Assembly (NCBI GenBank): GCA_050949175.1
Contig: JBMNFG010000009.1
Coordinates: 434,001 to 498,000, forward strand
Reading direction: 5' to 3'
From: UBA4971 sp900019985
GTDB lineage: Bacteria; Bacillota; SHA-98; UBA4971
DNA length: 64,000 bases
Position 1 is the stretch's first letter; each line of letters begins with the position of its first letter. A program made the translations under genes and the position numbers. The notes under the pieces are model-generated. The model did not search any database, was not told the DNA's origin, and worked only from the letters and a program-made list of their open reading frames with translations. This document shows, piece by piece, positions 58,254 to 64,000 of this stretch.

Positions 58254-59864
58254 ATGCGATTCTACCGTTCACATGTCCTGGTATGTGGGGGAACTCCATG
58301 TGTTCTCGAAGGATGCACAGCAGTTCGTGACGCACTGATAGGTGAGTTAAAGCGCCTGGGTCTTGATGAAGAAGTAAGGGTAGTTGAAACCGGCTGCTTA
58401 GGCCCGTGTGATCTCGGACCTGTAATTGTCGTTTACCCCGAAGGGACTCTGTATGAGAAAGTCAAGGTCTCTGACGTTCCAAGAATAGTTGAGGAGCATC
58501 TTCTAAAAGGCAGGATTGTACGGAGCCTTACAGGCGAAGGCAGGGTTCTGGGGATTGCTAGATATGAAGAGCCTCAATATCTTGAAGTGCAAGAGCGGAT
58601 TGTCCTTAGAAATTGCGGTATTATCGATCCTTCCTCTATCGAAGAGTACATCGCTGCCGACGGGTATAGAGCTTTAGCAAAGTGTCTGACTGAGATGGAA
58701 CCTTCTGATGTCATAGAAGTTGTCAAGGAGTCCGGTCTTGTGGGCAGAGGAGGAGCTGCGTTTCCCACAGGCCTTAAATGGAACTTTACAGCGAAAGCTG
58801 ATGCTGATGAGAAGTTCATCATATGCAATGCAGATGAAGGGGAACCCGGTACGTTTAAGGATCGCCTGATTTTGGAAGGAGATCCCCATAGTATAATTGA
58901 GGCTATGGCTATTGCCGGGTATGCGGTGGGAGCCAATCGAGGTTTCGTCTACATAAGGGGTGAGTACGGCCTTTCCATCGACCGGATAAACGAAGGAATT
59001 AAGCAGGCAAAAGCCATGGGATTACTGGGTGAGGACATCCTTGGATCAGGCTTTTCTTTTGACATAGAGATACGAAGAGGTGCAGGCGCCTACGTGTGCG
59101 GTGAGGAGACTGCCCTTATTGAGTCGATGGAAGGCGGCAGAGGAGAGCCGAGGGTCAAGCCCCCGTATCCAAGCACCCATGGTTTCCTCGGAAAGCCTAC
59201 TGTGGTGAATAACGTAGAAACACTGGCCAATATCCCTCCGATAATACTTGACGGGTCCGACTGGTTCAGAGGATTCGGCACATCTAGGTGTCCGGGCACT
59301 AAGGTCTTTACCATGACAGGGGACATCAACTGCAAAGGCCTCATTGAAGTGCCTATGGGTATCACCTTGCGCAAGATTATCTATGAGATAGGAGGAGGGA
59401 TTCCCGGGGGCAGGAAGTTTAAGATGGCGCAGACCGGAGGGACTTCCGGAGGGTGTCTCCCCGCTGAGATGCTTGATGTGCCCATGGATTACTTTACCCT
59501 TCCTGAGATGGGATCCGCCCTTGGATCAGGCGCATTGCTGATAATGGATGACAGCCACTGCATAGTTGATATCGCAGAATCCTTCATGAGGTTCTTTGCA
59601 AGCGAATCGTGTGGGAAATGTGTTCCCTGCCGTGAAGGCACGGCCAGATTGCACGATATCGTAAAGAAGCTCGCGGAAGGTAACGGAACCGGAGAAGACA
59701 TTAGGCTCTTGGAAGATCTGAGCCATACCATGCAAAGAACGGCTCTCTGCGGGCTTGGTCAGTCTGCCCCTGTGCCCATCATGACTATGCTCAAGTATTT
59801 CAGGGATGAGTTTGAATCTCATATTAAAGACAGGCTGTGTCCCACAGGGACATGCAGGCTGTGA
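58254..59864 (+). CDS. hydB: Hydrogenase subunit HydB, NuoF-like flavoprotein
   Basis: 536 residues from ATG 58254. N-terminal [2Fe-2S] domain (CGGTPCVLEG...TGCLGPC), FMN- and NAD(H)-binding domain (GRGGAAFPTGLKW, NADEGEPGTFKDR) and a [4Fe-4S] site (ESCGKCVPCREGT, about 451-463, and Cys499). It ends at RLCPTGTCRL. Many HydB proteins of trimeric bifurcating enzymes carry a further 2[4Fe-4S] domain after this point, which is missing here, so this looks like the shorter form. NAD(P)H specificity cannot be read. Confidence 0.92.
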   Translation: MRFYRSHVLVCGGTPCVLEGCTAVRDALIGELKRLGLDEEVRVVETGCLGPCDLGPVIVVYPEGTLYEKVKVSDVPRIVEEHLLKGRIVRSLTGEGRVLGIARYEEPQYLEVQERIVLRNCGIIDPSSIEEYIAADGYRALAKCLTEMEPSDVIEVVKESGLVGRGGAAFPTGLKWNFTAKADADEKFIICNADEGEPGTFKDRLILEGDPHSIIEAMAIAGYAVGANRGFVYIRGEYGLSIDRINEGIKQAKAMGLLGEDILGSGFSFDIEIRRGAGAYVCGEETALIESMEGGRGEPRVKPPYPSTHGFLGKPTVVNNVETLANIPPIILDGSDWFRGFGTSRCPGTKVFTMTGDINCKGLIEVPMGITLRKIIYEIGGGIPGGRKFKMAQTGGTSGGCLPAEMLDVPMDYFTLPEMGSALGSGALLIMDDSHCIVDIAESFMRFFASESCGKCVPCREGTARLHDIVKKLAEGNGTGEDIRLLEDLSHTMQRTALCGLGQSAPVPIMTMLKYFRDEFESHIKDRLCPTGTCRL

Positions 59865-59900
59865 CTTCACTTTGCTCCATAACGGAAGGAGTGATAGAAG

Positions 59901-61643
59901 GTGGCAGTGGTAACGATAGACGGCCAGAAAGTCCAGGTAGATGCCGGTACTACCATTCTTGAGGCCGCTCGGAAGCTGAGCATTGATATCCCCACTTTGT
60001 GCCATCATCCTGACCTGGAAGTCCAAGCCGTTTGCCGTGTTTGCGTCGTAGAGATAGAAGGAGAGAAACTGCTTCAACCTGCATGTGCCTATCCGGTAAG
60101 GGACAACATGGCAGTCCGCACAAACACACCTGATGTCAGACGGGCAAGGAGAGTAAACCTCGAGCTTATCCTCGCTCATCACCCCACTGACTGCCTCCAA
60201 TGCGTCAGGAATCAGAATTGTGAGCTTCAAGCACTGGCTGAAAGGTTAGGGATGAGAGAGGTTCGCTTTGAGCATAAACTACGTGGCCTTCGCCTGGATG
60301 AGTCGACTCCGTCAATAGTACGCGAACCTGACAAATGCATAGTATGTCGCAGATGCGTAGCTATGTGCCGGGATGTGCAGGCTGCGACCGTGTTGTGGCC
60401 GGTGGGGAGAGGCCAGGACACAGTGGTGGTGCCTGCATGTGAGAGGGACTTGGCAGATGTTGCATGCGCCCTGTGTGGACAGTGCATACATGCGTGTCCT
60501 GTAGGGGCGATTGCGGAGCGAGATGATACAGAAAAGGTTTACCGGGCACTTGCAGATCCTACCAAACACGTAGTTGTCCAGACTGCACCTGCTACAAGGG
60601 TCAGCATTGGCGAGGAGCTGGGCTTCCCGCCGGGTAAGATTTTCACAGGGAAACTTGTTGCAGCTCTCAGAAGGCTAGGATTTGACAAGGTCATGGATAC
60701 AGACTTCACTGCTGACCTGACGATTATCGAAGAAGGACATGAGCTTCTGAAAAGAATTAAGGAAGGCGGCCCTCTTCCACTGATTACTTCGTGCAGCCCC
60801 GGCTGGATTAAGTTCGGCGAGCATTTCTTCCCGGATCTTTTGGATCATGTCTCTACATGCAAGTCGCCGCAGCAAATGTTCGGGGCCTTGGTGAAGACCT
60901 ATTATGCGAAGAAAGCAGGGATAGATCCGAAGGATATATTCTCAGTATCCCTTATGCCGTGCACTGCTAAGAAGTTTGAAGCGGAGCGCCCTGAGATGGC
61001 TTCTTCAGGCTATCAAGATGTCGATGTCGTCCTCACCAGCAGAGAACTGGGTAGGATGATGCGTGAGGCAGGGATTGATTTTGCGAATCTCCCTAATGAG
61101 GAGCATGACGACCCAATGGGCATTTCCACCGGCGCAGCTGCGATTTTCGGTGCTACCGGCGGGGTTATGGAGGCTGCATTGAGGACGGTATATGAAGTGG
61201 CAACAGGCCTGGACCTGCCCAGTATCGACTTTCATGAAGTCAGAGGCCTTGAAGGGATAAAAGAGGCAGAGGTAATGCTTGGCAATATGAAAGTCAGGGT
61301 GGGGATCGCCCACGGTCTCGCCAACAGCAAGAGGATCTTGGAAATGGTGAGAGACAAGGAGAGGGAATACCACTTCATTGAGATAATGGCATGTCCAGGC
61401 GGTTGTGTTGGCGGAGGAGGCCAACCCATACCGACTAATATGGAAATACGCGGGATTCGCGGTAATGCGCTGTATGAAGCAGACCGCCTGCTGCCGCTCA
61501 GGAAGTCTCATGATAACCCTGCGATAAAGCAACTCTATGAAGAATTCTTGATGCAACCGCTTGGGGAAGTGTCCCACCGGCTTTTGCATACTCACTACAC
61601 AAAACGCAGCAAGTATCCGGTTTCCAAGGACACCTGCGGTTGA
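59901..61643 (+). CDS. hydA: [FeFe] hydrogenase catalytic subunit HydA
   Basis: 580 residues from GTG 59901. N-terminal [2Fe-2S] domain (LCHHPDLEVQAVCRVCVV), a His-Cys3 [4Fe-4S] site (HHPTDCLQCVRNQNC), two [4Fe-4S] (CIVCRRCVAMC; CALCGQCIHACP), then the H-cluster domain: TSCSPGW (residues 296-302), MPCTAKKFE (Cys354) and EIMACPGGCVGGGGQP (Cys498 and Cys502), and the small-subunit end. The first motif has Ser299 where CpI has its second Cys. It evolves or oxidises H2 with ferredoxin and NAD(P)H via HydB and HydC, probably by electron bifurcation. Confidence 0.95.
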   Translation: MAVVTIDGQKVQVDAGTTILEAARKLSIDIPTLCHHPDLEVQAVCRVCVVEIEGEKLLQPACAYPVRDNMAVRTNTPDVRRARRVNLELILAHHPTDCLQCVRNQNCELQALAERLGMREVRFEHKLRGLRLDESTPSIVREPDKCIVCRRCVAMCRDVQAATVLWPVGRGQDTVVVPACERDLADVACALCGQCIHACPVGAIAERDDTEKVYRALADPTKHVVVQTAPATRVSIGEELGFPPGKIFTGKLVAALRRLGFDKVMDTDFTADLTIIEEGHELLKRIKEGGPLPLITSCSPGWIKFGEHFFPDLLDHVSTCKSPQQMFGALVKTYYAKKAGIDPKDIFSVSLMPCTAKKFEAERPEMASSGYQDVDVVLTSRELGRMMREAGIDFANLPNEEHDDPMGISTGAAAIFGATGGVMEAALRTVYEVATGLDLPSIDFHEVRGLEGIKEAEVMLGNMKVRVGIAHGLANSKRILEMVRDKEREYHFIEIMACPGGCVGGGGQPIPTNMEIRGIRGNALYEADRLLPLRKSHDNPAIKQLYEEFLMQPLGEVSHRLLHTHYTKRSKYPVSKDTCG

Positions 61644-61700
61644 TCGCGGAGTCTAGGTGGCGCCTATCCTGCCTTAAGCGGAAAGACAGATGAATCGTGT

Positions 61701-61730
61701 TATAGAGCGGCGCTGGTGCGCCGCTTTATA
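61701..61730 (+). terminator. Strong hairpin after hydA, probable terminator
   Basis: AGCGGCGC (61706-61713), loop TGGT, GCGCCGCT (61718-61725); the stem extends with TATA on both sides. The T-run is short (TTTATA), so termination is likely but not certain. Confidence 0.65.
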
Positions 61731-61795
61731 ACAACGTTTGAGAGCTTTCCAAGCCTTTTCAAAACTGAAGCTATTCGTATGTGGAGGGGAGCAGA

Positions 61796-62431
61796 GTGGA
61801 GCAAAAGAACATACCAGACGTTGTTATCAGGCGCCTCCCCGTATACCTTAGGGTTCTCGAGAACCTTCCCGAGGACTTCCATGAAAATGTGATTTCCTCG
61901 TTTGAACTGGGTGAAAGGTCAGGTGTGACTCCTGCCCAGGTCAGGAAGGATCTAAGTATGGCCGGCGCCTTCGGTAAACAGGGGCTGGGCTATGATATCC
62001 ATGTTCTGCAAGACAAACTCAAGAAGATCCTTAATTTAGACAAAGAAATAAGGGTTGCAATTATCGGTGTCGGGAGTCTGGGCCATGCGATTGCCAGGTA
62101 TATAACGCAAAGGTACAGCGCGGAAAGGGATTACCATCTTAGATTAGTTGCCCTCTTTGACACCGATCCCGGGGTGTTAGGTGAAGTTATCGGCGGTATA
62201 GAGGTACATCACATAGACAGCTTCCGCGAGAAGGCTCGAGAGCTCAAATTCAGAATGGTTGTCATAGCTGTTCCTGCTGAGGCTGCTCAAGCCGTGATGA
62301 ACGAGTGTGCTGTTGCAGGAATCGAGGCAGTTCTTAACTTTGCACCTGTCCACTTGAAAGCCCCTGAAGGCATAAGGATTCATAATACAGATCTTAGCAT
62401 CGACCTGATGCACTTAGCTTATTACCTTTAG
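61796..62431 (+). CDS. rex: Redox-sensing transcriptional repressor Rex
   Basis: 211 residues from GTG 61796, five bases after GGAGGGGAGC. Winged helix (VIRRLPVYLRVLENL..., SGVTPAQVRKDLSMAG) and Rossmann domain with GVGSLGHAIARY, and the C-terminal domain-swap helix. NADH binding releases it from DNA. Candidate operators lie at 57245 (hydrogenase) and 62480 (nfnA), so this looks like local feedback. Confidence 0.95.
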   Translation: MEQKNIPDVVIRRLPVYLRVLENLPEDFHENVISSFELGERSGVTPAQVRKDLSMAGAFGKQGLGYDIHVLQDKLKKILNLDKEIRVAIIGVGSLGHAIARYITQRYSAERDYHLRLVALFDTDPGVLGEVIGGIEVHHIDSFREKARELKFRMVVIAVPAEAAQAVMNECAVAGIEAVLNFAPVHLKAPEGIRIHNTDLSIDLMHLAYYL

Positions 62432-62479
62432 ACTGTGGGAAGGATTAGTTAAAGTCGTATCGAATATACATCGTGGTTA

Positions 62480-62497
62480 TTGTAGGCGTACTAACAA
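62480..62497 (+). promoter_or_regulatory. Weak Rex-like operator before nfnA
   Basis: TTGTAGGCGTACTAACAA keeps the outer TTGT...ACAA halves and 10 of 14 positions of the clostridial consensus TTGTTAAnnnnTTAACAA, but the inner AA/TT are partly lost. It lies 70 bases before nfnA. Position relative to rex and nfn makes it worth listing. Confidence 0.4.
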
Positions 62498-62566
62498 TTG
62501 CACCAGGATACATTCTCCGGATTTTGGGACGTAACTCATGTCAGGTTATGGGCAAGGAGGAATAAT

Positions 62567-63418
62567 ATGTATAGAATTCTCAAGAAAGAAATGTTAGCGC
62601 CTAAGATCAAGCTGATTCAAGTTTATGCCCCTGAAATATGTACGCATGCACGCCCAGGGCAGTTCGTCATCTTAAGGATGCATGAAAAAGGAGAACGGAT
62701 ACCGCTGACAATAGCAGACAGCGACCGGGATACTGGCTTGCTGACTTTGGTATTTCAGGAGGTCGGGAAGAGCACGACAGAGCTGGGGATGCTTTCGGAA
62801 GGTGATTCCATTTTAGATATAGTCGGCCCTCTCGGAACCGCAAGAGACATCGAAAAGCTGGATTGTGTCGTGTGTGTTGCAGGGGGAGTGGGGGTTGCTC
62901 CCATGTATCCTGAGGCAAAAGCCTACCACCTGCTGGGAACCAGGGTCATATCGCTTATCGGTGCACAGACAAAAGATATGTTGATATTTAAGGACAGGAT
63001 GGAAAAAGTCAGTGATGAGGTCTACTACAGCACAGATGACGGGAGCTTCGGACATAAAGGTTTTGTAACTGAGATTCTCTGCAAATTGCTGGAAGACGGG
63101 CTGCGTCCTGATGAGGTAATAGCCATAGGTCCTCTTCCAATGATGCGTGCAGCTGCAAGAGTTACTGAAAGGTTCGGAGTTAAGACTGTTGTCAGTTTGA
63201 ATGCGATTATGGTAGACGGCACAGGGATGTGCGGTTCATGCCGCGTGACAGTAGATGGAGAAGTTAAGTTTTCATGTGTTGAAGGTCCTGCGTTTGACGG
63301 TCATAAAGTGGATTTTGATGAATTGATAGCACGACAAAACCGATTCTTGGCAGAGGAGAAACTTGCCTTGGAGCGATATCTGGCCGGCGTGGGGGGATGC
63401 AAATGTCATCAAAAGTAA
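62567..63418 (+). CDS. nfnA: NfnA-like subunit of NADH-dependent ferredoxin:NADP+ oxidoreductase
   Basis: 283 residues from ATG 62567 behind AAGGAGG. FAD-binding RPGQFVILRMHEKGERIPLTIAD, NAD-binding CVAGGVGVAPMYPEAKAY, and a [2Fe-2S] site (MCGSCRVTVDGEVKFSC). Matches NfnA/SudB and the related PyrK-like family; the neighbouring glutamate-synthase-type gene decides for Nfn. It bifurcates electrons of NADPH to NAD+ and ferredoxin, or the reverse. Confidence 0.88.
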   Translation: MYRILKKEMLAPKIKLIQVYAPEICTHARPGQFVILRMHEKGERIPLTIADSDRDTGLLTLVFQEVGKSTTELGMLSEGDSILDIVGPLGTARDIEKLDCVVCVAGGVGVAPMYPEAKAYHLLGTRVISLIGAQTKDMLIFKDRMEKVSDEVYYSTDDGSFGHKGFVTEILCKLLEDGLRPDEVIAIGPLPMMRAAARVTERFGVKTVVSLNAIMVDGTGMCGSCRVTVDGEVKFSCVEGPAFDGHKVDFDELIARQNRFLAEEKLALERYLAGVGGCKCHQK

Positions 63419-64000
63419 GACAACCAAGACAAGAAATGCCGAAACAACAACCTGATGTCCGTTCTAAGAACTTCCAAGAGGTAGCATTAGGTTACACAGA
63501 AGAGCTGGCAGTGGCTGAAGCTAATCGCTGCATTCAATGTCCGAAAAAGCCTTGCGTCTCCGGGTGCCCTGTCGGTGTAGATATTCCTGAGTTTATAGAC
63601 CTTATTGCTAAAGGAGACTTCCTCGGAGCGGCAAGAAAGATTAAAGAGAAAAACAGTCTGCCTGCTATGTGCGGCCGTGTGTGTCCCCAGGAAACCCAGT
63701 GTGAGGCAGTGTGCACTCTGGGTAAGAGGGGCGAGCCTGTGGCAATAGGGGCTCTTGAGCGTTTTTGTGCTGATTACGAAAGAATGCACGGGGACCCACT
63801 TTCTGATGCCCAGCGTTCTGATGGGTCTTCCGGAAGAGTTGCAGTCGTCGGCTCAGGCCCGGCAGGTTTAACATGTGCCTCTGAGCTTGCGAAGCTTGGA
63901 TACAAAGTTGTTTTATTTGAATCTTTGCACGACACAGGTGGCGTGCTTAGATACGGTATACCTGAGTTTCGTTTGCCTAAAGCTATTGTGGATGAGGAGG
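63403..64000 (+). CDS. nfnB: NfnB-like / glutamate synthase small-chain-type oxidoreductase, 3' partial
   Basis: The first 199 residues from ATG 63403, six bases after GGGGGG, overlapping nfnA by 16 bases; the frame runs off the right edge. N-terminal [4Fe-4S] domain (NRCIQCPKKPCVSGCPVGVDIPEFI; CGRVCPQETQCEAVC), then FAD loop VAVVGSGPAGLTCASELAKLGYKV and GGVLRYGIPEFRLPK. GltD-like proteins next to NfnA are NfnB. Homotetrameric glutamate synthase subunits look alike, so the neighbour is the evidence. Confidence 0.88.
   Translation, partial: MSSKVRQPRQEMPKQQPDVRSKNFQEVALGYTEELAVAEANRCIQCPKKPCVSGCPVGVDIPEFIDLIAKGDFLGAARKIKEKNSLPAMCGRVCPQETQCEAVCTLGKRGEPVAIGALERFCADYERMHGDPLSDAQRSDGSSGRVAVVGSGPAGLTCASELAKLGYKVVLFESLHDTGGVLRYGIPEFRLPKAIVDEE

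Noticed and set aside
1..64000. CRISPR arrays, prophage genes, insertion sequences, tRNA and rRNA genes
   Set aside because: No repeat-spacer pattern, transposase, integrase other than XerC, phage structural gene or tRNA cloverleaf was found by eye.

Overview
The window looks like a chromosomal core segment of an anaerobic, endospore-forming member of the Bacillota (Clostridia-like). The reasons are: spoVS, a SigH-like sigma factor and a gerABC germination operon; the Bacillota regulators FapR, CodY and Rex; a T-box leader before valS; a topA-trmFO-xerC(codV)-hslV-hslU-codY gene order as in Bacillus; and a multimeric [FeFe] hydrogenase with an NfnAB-type transhydrogenase. No oxygen-respiration genes are seen. 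Many genes start with TTG or GTG behind strong Shine-Dalgarno sequences. Almost all genes lie on the + strand. I found no tRNA, rRNA, insertion sequence, prophage or CRISPR array.

Layout. 3-2708: a secreted Lon-type protease (cut by the left edge), a LysM protein, the DUF177 protein and rpmF. 2808-9595: FapR with its operator, then plsX-fabH-fabD-fabG-acpP-fabF (fatty-acid synthesis) and rnc, which carries a one-base frameshift. 9628-10894: spoVS behind a SigH-type promoter, then a sigH-like gene. 10994-21459: smc, ftsY, ffh, rpsP, khpA, rimM, trmD, rplS, lepB, rbgA, rnhB (chromosome segregation, SRP targeting, ribosome assembly). 21518-31921: yraN, comM, dprA, topA, trmFO, xerC, hslV, hslU, codY. 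31934-36819 (- strand): gerA-gerB-gerC plus an unlisted 58-residue two-helix membrane protein. This operon sits where Bacillus has its large fla/che operon between codY and rpsB. 37072-46533: rpsB, tsf, pyrH, frr, a ferredoxin, uppS, cdsA, a YtvI-like permease, dxr, rseP, ispG. 46490-52817: a GT2 glycosyltransferase, T-box, valS, a FolC/P-loop fusion and a SPOR protein.

52852-57192 is the most unusual part: DRTGG protein, small HATPase, HydS-like non-catalytic [FeFe]-hydrogenase homologue, second DRTGG protein, PHP phosphoesterase, second HATPase and an RseC-like membrane protein. It lies directly upstream of a hydrogenase operon (57346-61643) that is preceded by a good Rex operator. The rex gene follows (61796-62431), then nfnA and nfnB (cut by the right edge), with a weaker Rex-like site before nfnA. 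Read together, 52.8-64.0 kb looks like a redox and H2 sensing and electron-bifurcation island: Rex reads NADH/NAD+, the HydS cassette probably reads H2 or ferredoxin state, and HydABC and NfnAB carry out the electron transfers.

Starts were chosen by Shine-Dalgarno spacing and family alignment, so several differ from the longest open frame. All family calls are from motif recognition by eye; no database search was run.
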